A DNA stretch of 16,615 nucleotides from an uncultured Leptospiraceae bacterium (GCA_937924465.1 CALDSP010000096.1:1-16615); one strand, 5' to 3'; positions 7,725-15,658 are shown, numbered from the stretch's first letter. The notes: a model not told the origin generated them from the sequence alone. Made by a program: numbers and translations.

Positions 7725-9362
7725 TTATCTTTTCAAAAGAGAAGTATGATAACCTTCAGGAGTTTGGTAGCCTAACAAGTCTAATATTGTAGCCGCAATA
7801 TTGGCTAGACCCGGTTTGGAAATGTCTGCACGTAATGTAAATCGATTTAAAGGATCATATAAACAAAGATTCACTGGATTTAAAGTATGACTCGTCTTGG
7901 GAACAGGTTTACCGTCTTTAATTTGTACGTTGCCTTTTTTATCAAGTTGGTACATTTCATCAGAGTTTCCGTGATCGGCAGTAATAAGCATAACTGTATT
8001 TGTTTTATCACAAACCTCTTTTAGTTTTGCAATACAAGTATCTAAAAATTCTAATCCTTCTACAGTAGCTTGATAGTTTCCAGTGTGACCAACCATATCG
8101 CCGTTTGCGTAATTTACACGAAGAAAAGTGTATTGTTTAGATTCTATTGCTTTTGTAAGCTCTTCTGTAATTTCTCCTGCTTTCATTTTAGGTGCTTGAT
8201 CAAAAGGAATTATATCTGATAAGATTTCTACATAAGTTTCAGTTTTTTCATCAAAATATCCACTTCTATTGCCATTCCAAAAATACGTCACGTGACCATA
8301 CTTTTGAGTTTCAGAAATAGCATATTGTTTAATTCCAGTATTTGCCATGTACTCGCCTAACGTCCTATCAATTGCTGGTGGAGAGACTAAAAATTTTTCT
8401 GGTAATTTTAAATCTCCATCGTACTGCATCATCCCTGCATAATAAATATTTGGTAAATGTCTTTGAAAAGGTTTAAAATCTTTTTCTGTGAAAGCTCTTG
8501 AAATTTCAATAGCTCTATCGCCTCGAAAGTTATAAAATACCACGGAATCCCCATCTTGGATTTTTCCTACTGGCTCTCCATTTTCATGAATTACAAAACC
8601 AGGAAGATATTGATCAATCAAAGAAGGATCTTGTTTACGGAAATGTTCAATTGCCTCTCTTGCTGAACTAAACTTTTCTCCTTCTCCTAAAACGTGAATT
8701 TTCCAACCTCTTTCGACCATACTCCAATCTGCTTCGTATCGATCCATTGTAATGGTCATTCTTCCGCCACCAGAGGCAATCTTTATATCCAAGCCTTGCG
8801 TTCGTAAATTAGTTAAATATTCTTCAAAGGGGTTTATATATTCTAAAGCACTTTTTTCGGGAACATCTCGTCCATCTAATAAAACATGAATTCGAATTTT
8901 TTTTATGTTCTCTTCCTTAGCTTGTTCAATCATTGCTTTTAGATGATCAATGTGACTATGAACATTTCCATCAGAAAAAAGTCCTATAAAGTGTAAAGTG
9001 CCTTGGTTCAATTTACAATAGTTGATAAGTTCAATCCAAGTTTTTCCATGGAACATTTCTTTTGTTTCTATTGACTTGTTTACGAGTTTTGCTCCTTGAT
9101 CAAATACTCTCCCACAACCTAAGACATTGTGGCCTACTTCAGAGTTTCCCATATCTTCATCGCTAGGCATTCCTACAGCGGTACCATGTGCTTGGAGTTG
9201 TAGAGTGGGTTTAGTTGCCCAAAGTTGTTTTAAAACAGGCATGTTTGCCCCATCTATTGCATTTCCTTCATTTGCTTTTCGAGTGGTATGACCTACGCCA
9301 TCAAGAATGACTAAGAGAACATGTTCAGCAACAGGAGAGAGATTTTTTTTTAAAAGTTTCAT
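7725..9362 (-). CDS. gpmI: 2,3-bisphosphoglycerate-independent phosphoglycerate mutase
   Basis: The enzyme interconverts 3- and 2-phosphoglycerate in glycolysis and gluconeogenesis, using two Mn ions and a phosphoserine intermediate. The 545-aa protein belongs to the alkaline-phosphatase superfamily and is slightly longer than the common 510-aa form. Visible signatures are DGVGH with metal-binding D21, the catalytic Ser74 in GNSEVGH, FSDGNVHSH (129-137), LLDGRDVP (161-168), the FRGDRA motif (279-284), ANGDMVGH with D422 and H426, and TADHGNSDE with D463 and H464. All expected metal and catalytic positions appear present. It is a single gene on this strand, diverging from pyk across a 153-bp spacer. 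The start has only a weak purine stretch (GAAGTGAA) before the ATG. Confidence 0.97.
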   Translation of the reverse strand: MKLLKKNLSPVAEHVLLVILDGVGHTTRKANEGNAIDGANMPVLKQLWATKPTLQLQAHGTAVGMPSDEDMGNSEVGHNVLGCGRVFDQGAKLVNKSIETKEMFHGKTWIELINYCKLNQGTLHFIGLFSDGNVHSHIDHLKAMIEQAKEENIKKIRIHVLLDGRDVPEKSALEYINPFEEYLTNLRTQGLDIKIASGGGRMTITMDRYEADWSMVERGWKIHVLGEGEKFSSAREAIEHFRKQDPSLIDQYLPGFVIHENGEPVGKIQDGDSVVFYNFRGDRAIEISRAFTEKDFKPFQRHLPNIYYAGMMQYDGDLKLPEKFLVSPPAIDRTLGEYMANTGIKQYAISETQKYGHVTYFWNGNRSGYFDEKTETYVEILSDIIPFDQAPKMKAGEITEELTKAIESKQYTFLRVNYANGDMVGHTGNYQATVEGLEFLDTCIAKLKEVCDKTNTVMLITADHGNSDEMYQLDKKGNVQIKDGKPVPKTSHTLNPVNLCLYDPLNRFTLRADISKPGLANIAATILDLLGYQTPEGYHTSLLKR

Positions 9363-9515
9363 ACATTCACTTCATTCTTGAATTCAATTCAGTCAAGGAA
9401 AAAAGAAAATAAAAAGATTGCAATCTTCTAATTGAACAATGAGAAAGTGAGTCTATCAAAAAATCTAGAATAAATCTCTTGCAAAAAATAATTTTACTCA
9501 AAAAAATATTCTCTT
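9363..9515. promoter_or_regulatory. Shared divergent control region of gpmI and pyk
   Basis: This 153-bp AT-rich spacer lies between two divergent glycolytic genes and must hold both promoters. TTGAAC (9432-9437), a 16-base spacer and TATCAA form a weak plus-strand candidate, and TAGAAT at 9466-9471 is a lone -10-like hexamer. A 10-bp palindrome TTGAATTCAA lies at 9378-9387, close to the gpmI start. A stronger 14-bp palindrome is listed separately. No convincing promoter pair can be assigned by eye. Confidence 0.45.
9414..9427. promoter_or_regulatory. Perfect 14-bp palindrome, candidate operator
   Basis: AAGATTGCAATCTT is perfectly self-complementary and lies 51 bases from the gpmI start codon and 88 bases from the pyk start codon. 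Its size and symmetry suit a dimeric transcription factor. No regulator is identified, and short palindromes do occur by chance in AT-rich DNA. Confidence 0.4.
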
Positions 9516-10946
9516 ATGAACTTAAATTACTTATCTAAAAAAACAAAAATTGTTTGTACAATCGGACCTGCCTCTAGTGATGAAAATGTTTTAATGAAAT
9601 TGATTGAAGCAGGAATGGATATTGCTCGCATGAATTTCTCTCACTCTACACATGCAGAACACAAAAAAGTTTTTGATACAATTCGATTTTGTGAGCAACG
9701 TGCTGGTAGACCCATTGGTATACTGGCAGATTTACAAGGTCCTAAAATTCGTACTGGAAAAATGAAAGATGGACAAATTGAGATTGGTACGGGTGATAAA
9801 CTATGGATCAATACTTTACCTGATTATATTGGCACGAGAGAAGAAATTAGTACTATTTATTCAAACTTTGTAAAAGATGTAGAGATTGGTCATAAAGTTT
9901 TAATTGATGATGGAAAAATTGTTTTGAAAGTAATTGATAAAACAAACGAAAAAGCACTCCTAGAAACAATAGTAGGAGGAAAAATTAAAAACAATAAAGG
10001 AATCAATTTACCCGGTACTGCAGTGAGTGCCCCAGCCTTAACTGAAAAAGACATTGAAGATTTACAATTTGCTATTTCGTTAGGAGTGGATTACATAGCT
10101 TTGAGTTTTGTTCGAAAAGCGGAGGATTTAATCATTACACGAAGTTTTATGAAAGATACTTTTGCTGGACTCATTGCAAAAATTGAACGCCCCGAGGCAA
10201 TTGCTAATATTGATGATATTATCGAAAACTCTGATGGAATCATGATTGCACGTGGAGATATGGGAGTAGAGATGGAAACCGAACATGTTCCCATTCTTCA
10301 AAAACAACTTATCCGTAAAATGAATCTTGTAGGAAAGCCTGTCATTACTGCAACACAGATGCTAGAATCTATGATTGAAAATCCACGTCCAACAAGAGCT
10401 GAAGCCAGTGATGTTGCTAACGCAGTGCTCGATGGAACCGATGCAGTTATGCTTTCGGCTGAATCAGCTAGTGGAATGTATCCTGTTGAGTCTGTAACTA
10501 TTATGTCAAAGATTGTTAAAGAGGCAGAGACAATTGCTGCTAGATTAGAATACTATCGCAGACAAGATAAAATGAATGATGATAGTGAAAGGGCTGCTCT
10601 TGGAAATGCCGCCGAACAAATAGCAAGACAAATTAAAGCCAAGGCAATTGTAAATTTTACACGAAGTGGATTTTCTGCAAGAGTGGCCGCTCAGTTTAGA
10701 CCTGAGGTTCCCATTTACGCATTTACTCCTTTTCTTATGACTGCCAGAAAAATGAATCTACACAGGGGGGTTTATCCTTTTATGATTCCTATTGTAGATA
10801 AGTTCCAAGACATGGTCATTCACATGAATGAAAAACTAAAAGAACTTAATTTACTAAATTCGGGAGATAAAGTGGTAATCTTATCTGGTTCGCCGGGAGG
10901 TACGGCAAATTCAGTTGATTTTGTACAAATTTATAAAATTCGCTAA
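9516..10946 (+). CDS. pyk: Pyruvate kinase
   Basis: Pyruvate kinase transfers phosphate from phosphoenolpyruvate to ADP, the last ATP-yielding step of glycolysis. The 476-aa length is standard. Signatures are TKIVCTIGPAS (10-20), ARMNFSH (37-43) with substrate-binding R38, ADLQGPKIRTG (71-81) opening the B domain, KGINLPG (161-167), the catalytic KIERPE (222-227), the metal-site ARGDMG (245-250), and the active-site helix TATQMLESM (278-286) followed by PTRAEASDVANAVLDG. The C-terminal allosteric domain is complete and ends in GSPGGTANSVDFVQIYKI. No strong Shine-Dalgarno precedes the ATG. It diverges from gpmI, which makes the two probable targets of common control. About 750 bp of AT-rich DNA follows. 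Confidence 0.98.
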   Translation: MNLNYLSKKTKIVCTIGPASSDENVLMKLIEAGMDIARMNFSHSTHAEHKKVFDTIRFCEQRAGRPIGILADLQGPKIRTGKMKDGQIEIGTGDKLWINTLPDYIGTREEISTIYSNFVKDVEIGHKVLIDDGKIVLKVIDKTNEKALLETIVGGKIKNNKGINLPGTAVSAPALTEKDIEDLQFAISLGVDYIALSFVRKAEDLIITRSFMKDTFAGLIAKIERPEAIANIDDIIENSDGIMIARGDMGVEMETEHVPILQKQLIRKMNLVGKPVITATQMLESMIENPRPTRAEASDVANAVLDGTDAVMLSAESASGMYPVESVTIMSKIVKEAETIAARLEYYRRQDKMNDDSERAALGNAAEQIARQIKAKAIVNFTRSGFSARVAAQFRPEVPIYAFTPFLMTARKMNLHRGVYPFMIPIVDKFQDMVIHMNEKLKELNLLNSGDKVVILSGSPGGTANSVDFVQIYKIR

Positions 10947-11141
10947 TATAGCTTTGTATTTTTATAGTACGAGCATCTCAATCTATCAATGTTGAAAAAT
11001 ATTTATTGTGCTAAAGTTCTAAGTAAAAAAAGTAATAAAAAAATTTAACTATCAAAAAATAATCAAATTTTTTTCAACAATTTTTAAATCCTTTAGGACC
11101 TTACAACTATGATTGAGATTTACTCGTAATTCGTGATTATT
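10947..11141. other. AT-rich intergenic region after pyk
   Basis: No gene is seen here. GTTGAAAAA (10991-10999) and TTTTTCAAC (11070-11078) form a 9-bp inverted repeat with a loop of about 70 bases, too long for a simple terminator. No clear terminator with a GC-rich stem follows pyk. The region separates pyk from the convergent small gene. Confidence 0.4.
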
Positions 11142-11288
11142 CTATTTCCAGAACTTGAATTTGCTTTGGATTTTATTCTTATTTTTTTCTCTGTATGGAA
11201 GATTATTATAATAATTTTCTAGAATTTTTTTGAGTTTTTTTAGTAAAGAAGTTTCTTTTTTTATTTTTAAGGTTTTAATATTTAACAT
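11142..11288 (-). CDS. Small lysine-rich protein of unknown function (48 aa)
   Basis: I do not recognise this protein. The start is set at the ATG at 11288 because AAGGAG sits six bases before it on the minus strand, one of the best ribosome binding sites in the window. A GTG at 11333 in the same frame has no such site. The product is strongly basic: 14 Lys and 1 Arg against 3 Glu in 48 residues. The first half (residues 5-25) looks like an amphipathic helix with KK pairs, and the tail is rich in Asn, Tyr and Lys and ends FKFWK. There is no signal peptide or clear membrane segment. Nothing shows a partner gene. It could be a nucleic-acid-binding or peptide-like product, or a chance ORF, because AT-rich DNA readily encodes Lys and Asn. 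Confidence 0.45.
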   Translation of the reverse strand: MLNIKTLKIKKETSLLKKLKKILENYYNNLPYREKNKNKIQSKFKFWK

Positions 11289-11294
11289 AATTTT

Positions 11295-11300
11295 CTCCTT
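11295..11300 (-). promoter_or_regulatory. Strong ribosome binding site deciding the start of the 48-aa gene
   Basis: On the minus strand AAGGAG is followed by AAAATT and then ATG. A six-base spacing is optimal. This is the main reason to believe the small gene is real and begins at 11288. Confidence 0.5.
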
Positions 11301-11683
11301 TTTTAAAAGTATAAAAATAGGCAAATATTTCACATAAATTTAGCGCAAATATAAATATTTTGTAATATATTTAAAATATTTTGTCAGTTATAATTGTCAA
11401 GTTTTTTGCAAATATTTCTCTTTTAGATAAATTTATCAGTAAAATTGTGCCGCAGTCGCCAAAAAAAAACATAAGGAATTATTCAAAAATTCCTGCGCAA
11501 ATAAAATCTTTTCCGTTAGAAAATAGTATGCACTCATATTATGAGGAAATGAATGCTTTTTTGGTTCTAAATCGTTCAAATAAAATTTATAAAAGCTAAA
11601 AAAACTTTTATGTTCAATCTGAATCCTTGACATTTACACAAACTAGAATGACTTTGGCATAGAATGTTTAAAATTACAACTTT
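11301..11683. other. AT-rich intergenic island upstream of the OmpL47-like gene
   Basis: No convincing gene is seen here. On the minus strand TTGACA (11400-11395), a 16-base spacer and TATTTT form a possible promoter for the small gene, with a long leader. Two dyads are visible: AGGAATT/AATTCCT (11474-11480 and 11488-11494, 7-base loop) and CTCATA-T-TATGAG (11533-11545). On the plus strand TTGACA at 11627-11632 is a -35-like box for the OmpL47-like gene, but no -10 box sits at the right distance. Weak ORFs exist on both strands around 11381-11633 without ribosome binding sites. Confidence 0.35.
11533..11545. repeat. 13-bp palindrome with one-base centre
   Basis: CTCATA and TATGAG flank a single T, about 150 bases before the OmpL47-like start codon. 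It could be a regulator site or part of a structured RNA. The function is unknown. Confidence 0.3.
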
Positions 11684-11695
11684 AGGAGAAACTCA

Positions 11696-12793
11696 ATGGT
11701 AAATTTTAAAATCATGTTCTTGCTGTTTCTTATGCTAATTAGTATAGCTTGGGCGCAAACAACCAAAGTCAGAATTCCAGAAAATACAACAATTGCCCCG
11801 GCTTCTAAAGCTATTGATGAAACTATCAAAGAAGCACAACCTACAACTACTCGTAGTGAAACTACTACAACCACTACAACTACAACAACTACTACTAAAA
11901 CTGATGAAAAAGTCATTACCCCATCTGCATCTACTCCCTCTGTTTCTGAATCAAGTTCAACCATTCCAACTTCTGAAACTAAATCTGCTTTATATGTAAA
12001 TTTTCGCTCAACGTTTGATTTGATTTCTCAAGATGATTTATCTACAGTTGACTATGTGGAATATAAAATCAATGATGGAGATTATATCAAATATACAGGT
12101 CCTATTAGCTTAAACAAAGAAGGTCCAACAACTATAACTTACCGTGCAGTAGATAAAGTGGGAAATAGAGAAGCTGCTCAAGTATTAAATATAATTGTAG
12201 ATAACACTCCTCCCACTGTTACATTGAGACCTGTAGAACCTTTATTTATTTCTAGTGGAACAAATTTTGCTTCCTCTAAAAATACATTTAAAATTGAGGC
12301 AGAAGATTCTTCAGCAGGTGTAAAAGAGATTGTTTACTATATTGATAATGATCCAAAGCAGAAGTACACAGGGCCTATCAATGTTCCCAAATCAGGTTTT
12401 CATGTAATTACTTACTATGCTATTGATAATGCAGGAAACCAAAGTAATGAACAAAGTTTTGTTGTAAATGTTGATAACAGCAAACCAACTGTAGAAATCT
12501 TGGAATCCCAACCTTTTGTAAAAGTAAATGACAAAACCTTTGCTAGAGTTGGAACAACTTTTAAAGTTACAGCAAAGGATGGAGAGTCTGGAATTGCTAA
12601 AATTTTAGTAAAAGTAGATGATGCAGCAGAGTTCGTACCTTATGTTGAAGAACTTTCTTTTTCAACTTCTGGGGAACATAAAATTCAAGCTAAAGCTATT
12701 GATAATGTAGGAAACGAAAGTGATGTAGCAACTATTACTTTCTTGTATGATATTAAACCACCTCAAACATCTATTAAAGCTATATCTAACTAA
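11696..12793 (+). CDS. Exported protein with OmpL47-type repeats and a poly-threonine linker
   Basis: The 365-aa protein starts at an ATG seven bases after AGGAG (11684-11688). Residues 1-20 form a signal peptide with an AWA/Q cleavage site. Residues about 21-96 are a Thr/Ser/Pro-rich linker with 12 consecutive Thr (56-67). Three repeats of the OmpL47 type follow, at roughly 97-169, 171-259 and 263-350. Each has a KYTGPI- or YVEEL-like strand, a Y/K-A-x-D-x-x-GN motif (AVDKVGN, AIDNAGN, AIDNVGN), and the repeats are separated by VDNTPPTV, VDNSKPTV and YDIKPPQT. OmpL47 of Leptospira is reported as a surface protein that binds host matrix proteins. The repeats themselves look like Ig/cadherin-like beta sandwiches. 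This relative is shorter and may be periplasmic or surface exposed; binding is not demonstrable here. Its last 8 bases overlap the convergent ABC-F gene. Confidence 0.88.
   Translation: MVNFKIMFLLFLMLISIAWAQTTKVRIPENTTIAPASKAIDETIKEAQPTTTRSETTTTTTTTTTTTKTDEKVITPSASTPSVSESSSTIPTSETKSALYVNFRSTFDLISQDDLSTVDYVEYKINDGDYIKYTGPISLNKEGPTTITYRAVDKVGNREAAQVLNIIVDNTPPTVTLRPVEPLFISSGTNFASSKNTFKIEAEDSSAGVKEIVYYIDNDPKQKYTGPINVPKSGFHVITYYAIDNAGNQSNEQSFVVNVDNSKPTVEILESQPFVKVNDKTFARVGTTFKVTAKDGESGIAKILVKVDDAAEFVPYVEELSFSTSGEHKIQAKAIDNVGNESDVATITFLYDIKPPQTSIKAISN
11861..11896 (+). repeat. ACN trinucleotide tract encoding 12 threonines
   Basis: Twelve consecutive Thr codons (ACT, ACA and ACC mixed) lie in the linker after the signal peptide. 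Length change by slippage would be in frame and would alter linker length without breaking the gene. The codon mixture lowers slippage compared with a pure repeat. Confidence 0.8.
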
Positions 12794-14663
12794 TTATTTT
12801 TGAGTCCTCATCTAATTGGGTGAGGACTTCCCATTCTTGGTATTTTAAATTCAAATTTTTTTGAATAATTTCTAACTCATGAGAAATTTCTTTTAATTTT
12901 ATAAAATCACTAGAATTAGTTTCTAAAAGTTTATGGAGTTCTTTTTGTTGATTTTCTAGTTTTTCAATTTCGTTTTCTATTTCTTGAATTTGTTTTTGAG
13001 TTTTATAAGAAGTTTTATTTTTCGTGAACTTCTGAACTGTTGTTTGCGAAGTTTTTTCTTTCTTCCCTTCTTGTAAGGACTTTTCTAAGTACTCCGAATA
13101 AAGTCCAACAAAACTTTGAATATTTCCTTTTCCATCAAAAATAAGCAAAGACTCTGCAACTCTATCCATAAAATATCTATCGTGAGAAACTATCACTACA
13201 GAACCAGAAAACTCTAGTAAAAATTCTTCCAAAATAGATAAAGTAGATATATCTAAATCATTTGTGGGTTCATCTAAAATGAGAAAGTTTGGATTTTTCA
13301 TTAAAATACTTACAAGTTGAAGTCTTCTTTTTTCTCCTCCAGAGAGTTTTTGAATGCTAGAATATTGCATAGAAGGAGTAAAAAGAAATCTTTCAAGCAT
13401 TTGGGTAGCAGTAATTTTTCCATTTTCAGTTTGAATATACTCACCAGATTGTTGTTTAATGTAATCAATTGCTTTTAAATGTGATTGAATCTCTAAACCG
13501 GATTGTTCGAAGAATCCAAATTGAGTGTTCAATCCTACTTTAATATATCCACTATCTACAGGAAGTTTTCCCGTTAAAAGATTTAAAAATGTAGTCTTTC
13601 CAGAACCATTAGCCCCAACTATTCCAAGTCTTTCTGATCTTTTAAAAGTATAAGAAAACTTATGAATTATAGTTTTGTCACCTAACGTTTTTGTAATATC
13701 ATGAAGTTCTAGGATGGTTTTTCCTTGTCTTTTTTGAATAACAGAAAGCTCAATTTCTTTTTGAATTTCTTTTCTATCTCTTTGCAAAACAGCTTGGATT
13801 CTTTCAATTCTTGCTTGTTGTTTTGTTCCCCTTGCTTTCGGTTGGCGCCCAAGCCATTCTAATTCTTTTTTTAAAAAATTTTTTTCTTTCGCTTCTTTTT
13901 GTTTCTCTAAAATCTCTCGTTCTGATTTCTTTTTTAGATATTCTTCATATCCGCCATTATAAATAAAATATTTGCCTTGGTGAATTTCTAAAATTTTAGA
14001 GACTATAGAATCTAGAAAATATCGATCATGAGTTATTAAGATTACTGCCTTATTAGTGTTTATTAAGTAGCTTTCTAGCCAAAGGATTGTGTTAATATCT
14101 AAATGATTTGTAGGCTCATCTAAAATAAGTAAATTACTTTCTTCTAATAAAACTTTTGCAAGTTCAACTTTCTTTTGCATTCCACCAGAAATTTCTTTCA
14201 TTCTTAAATATAAATTAGAAATTCCCAATTCTTTTAAAAGAGAACGAAACTGAGTCTCAATTTCCCAAGCATTGAATCTATCCATTTCTGAAATGAGTTT
14301 TGAATATTTTTCTTCTATTTTTTCAGATCTATCTGTTTCTAATTTTATACAGATCTGTTCATACTCTTTTACTAGTTTTATTTTTTGTTGTTCACTTTGA
14401 AGAATATTTTCAAGGATGGTTTGGTTTGAATCAAAGTTTGTTGTTTGCGAAAGGTAGGAAATTTTACATTCTCGATTGAAAATCACTTGCCCTAAGTCTG
14501 GTTGTTCTAGTTTGCAAATAATCTTTAATAAGGTGGATTTTCCACAACCATTCACTCCAATGATTCCAACTTTTTCTCCTAGATTGATTCCAAAATTCAA
14601 ATCTTGGAATAAAGTTTTATCTCGTATTGTTTTGGTTAAGTTAGATATAGAAACAAGATTCAT
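12786..14663 (-). CDS. uup: ABC-F family ATPase, Uup-like
   Basis: This 625-aa soluble protein has two ABC ATPase domains and no membrane segments, the ABC-F layout. Domain 1 has Walker A GVNGCGKST (36-44), signature ISGGM (158-162) and Walker B LLILDEP with catalytic E183. A charged linker (about 240-310) contains the family's WLGRQPKARGTK stretch. Domain 2 has GANGSGKT (350-357), LSGGE (440-444), LILDEP with E465, and the switch His H494. A coiled coil at about 555-615, rich in Glu/Lys/Leu, closes the protein; this C-terminal extension is the mark of Uup. ABC-F proteins act on ribosomes, and Uup is also linked to stability of tandem repeats and precise transposon excision in E. coli. The start overlaps the upstream stop as ATGA with no separate ribosome binding site. 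The 3' end overlaps the convergent gene by 8 bases. Confidence 0.92.
   Translation of the reverse strand: MNLVSISNLTKTIRDKTLFQDLNFGINLGEKVGIIGVNGCGKSTLLKIICKLEQPDLGQVIFNRECKISYLSQTTNFDSNQTILENILQSEQQKIKLVKEYEQICIKLETDRSEKIEEKYSKLISEMDRFNAWEIETQFRSLLKELGISNLYLRMKEISGGMQKKVELAKVLLEESNLLILDEPTNHLDINTILWLESYLINTNKAVILITHDRYFLDSIVSKILEIHQGKYFIYNGGYEEYLKKKSEREILEKQKEAKEKNFLKKELEWLGRQPKARGTKQQARIERIQAVLQRDRKEIQKEIELSVIQKRQGKTILELHDITKTLGDKTIIHKFSYTFKRSERLGIVGANGSGKTTFLNLLTGKLPVDSGYIKVGLNTQFGFFEQSGLEIQSHLKAIDYIKQQSGEYIQTENGKITATQMLERFLFTPSMQYSSIQKLSGGEKRRLQLVSILMKNPNFLILDEPTNDLDISTLSILEEFLLEFSGSVVIVSHDRYFMDRVAESLLIFDGKGNIQSFVGLYSEYLEKSLQEGKKEKTSQTTVQKFTKNKTSYKTQKQIQEIENEIEKLENQQKELHKLLETNSSDFIKLKEISHELEIIQKNLNLKYQEWEVLTQLDEDSKIIS
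12803..12828 (+). terminator. Hairpin after the OmpL47-like gene, inside the end of uup
   Basis: AGTCCTCA (12803-12810) pairs perfectly with TGAGGACT (12821-12828). The stem can extend by a U-G and a C-G pair, leaving a TAATTG loop. It begins 10 bases after the OmpL47-like stop but within the last codons of the convergent uup. No T-run follows on the plus strand, so it would be an incomplete intrinsic terminator. Confidence 0.4.
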
Positions 14664-15658
14664 TGTTCGTTTCTATATACAAAAATAAAAGATAAGCTAA
14701 ATAGTAGGGAAAGAATGGCAATTACACCAAGAATAGATTTTTCAGGAGTATCAAAGATTTTTCCATTTTGTATTTTTCGTTCACTTGGAATATTTTTTTT
14801 CTCTATAGTTCCACCTTCTAAACGTAAAACAATAGTTCTATCTTTTCCGTAATCTACTTTCAAAGCACGCATTCCATTTGGAATTTCATTATCTGTCATT
14901 TCTTCAATTGTTTTTTCACTAAAAACTTTTATATCAGTTGGTTTTAAAAATATAATACTAGTGTTTTCCTTTTCCAGTGTAAGAATATCTTTAAATTCTA
15001 CTGTGTTAGAGTTTTCAAAGTTTATATTATAGCTAATTTGTATGCTAGATTCTCCCGGTAAGATTCCTCGTTCAATGATTCTTCTATTTGAAGATTGAGC
15101 TAACTGCAAAGGAATGGGCATTCCATTTGTTTGAAAGAGTTGAGCTGAAATATTTTCTGCATTTTCTGGGATATACACTTCTAGACCATCTTTACTAAAA
15201 TACGTAAATTTAGGATTAGAAATATTCCGAACTAAATAAAGTTTATTGATAGTTAAAAAGTTATTTTCTTTTGTGATTTGAACTAATCCTTTTATGTTTA
15301 AAATCTTTTTATCTTCGGATGTTTCGTAAACGACTATTTCGTGTTTTGCGTCTTGTAATTCAGTTTTAGGAGGAATGACTTTATTGTAGTTTACGTTTTT
15401 ATAAGTTGCTTGGATAAGTATGGGAATGTTTTCTGAAATTTCTTGAGTAGGGAGAGAAACTTCCCCTTCTAAATCCTTTGTTTCATAGATAGGAATCATT
15501 CCTCCACTTAAAGAAATTATTTTTACATTTTCCACATGAGCAATTTTGTTTAAAGTTCCATTCCAAAATTTGAGCTTTGGGGTCCAAGAGCGAGATTCTA
15601 AACTTTGACTAAAAGCGAATAAGTTAACTAGTATAAAACCTAGAGAAGTAAATTTCAT
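14660..15658 (-). CDS. Exported protein with C-terminal membrane anchor, unknown function
   Basis: I do not recognise this 332-aa protein. Residues 1-19 form a signal peptide (cleavage around FSQS/L). A single transmembrane helix (about 306-326: ILGVIAILSLLFSLSFIFVY) is followed by a short tail RNEQ. The bulk, about 285 residues, should be in the periplasm, held by the C-terminal anchor. An N-terminal part (about 30-100) with GTLNKIAHVENVKIISLSGG and GEVSLPT is beta-rich and resembles transthyretin-like or carboxypeptidase-regulatory folds in pattern only. A middle region (ITKENNFLTINKLYLVRNISNP) and a second beta-rich region with EGGTIEKKNIP follow. No catalytic motif is seen. It is transcribed ahead of uup with a four-base ATGA overlap, so the two are co-translated; a functional link is not obvious. 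Confidence 0.75.
   Translation of the reverse strand: MKFTSLGFILVNLFAFSQSLESRSWTPKLKFWNGTLNKIAHVENVKIISLSGGMIPIYETKDLEGEVSLPTQEISENIPILIQATYKNVNYNKVIPPKTELQDAKHEIVVYETSEDKKILNIKGLVQITKENNFLTINKLYLVRNISNPKFTYFSKDGLEVYIPENAENISAQLFQTNGMPIPLQLAQSSNRRIIERGILPGESSIQISYNINFENSNTVEFKDILTLEKENTSIIFLKPTDIKVFSEKTIEEMTDNEIPNGMRALKVDYGKDRTIVLRLEGGTIEKKNIPSERKIQNGKIFDTPEKSILGVIAILSLLFSLSFIFVYRNEQ

Noticed and set aside
10991..11078. Inverted repeat GTTGAAAAA...TTTTTCAAC as a terminator or mobile-element end
   Set aside because: The loop is about 70 bases, the arms are short and AT-rich, and no transposase or target duplication is present.
11381..11599. Plus-strand ORF of 72 codons starting with TTG
   Set aside because: It has no Shine-Dalgarno and no recognisable domain, and it overlaps an equally weak minus-strand ORF. 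It is kept only as a possible decayed sequence.
11436..11633. Minus-strand ORF of 65 codons starting with ATG
   Set aside because: There is no ribosome binding site, and its composition is typical of translated AT-rich non-coding DNA.
11627..11665. Promoter or sigma-54 site before the OmpL47-like gene
   Set aside because: TTGACA is perfect, but the TAGAAT boxes are 11 and 27 bases away. TGGCA lacks the GC partner required at the -12 position of a sigma-54 site.
11674..11964. Minus-strand ORF of 96 codons with a poly-valine run
   Set aside because: It is the antisense of the threonine tract and signal-peptide region of the OmpL47-like gene; the Val run is simply the reverse complement of ACN codons. 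It has no ribosome binding site.
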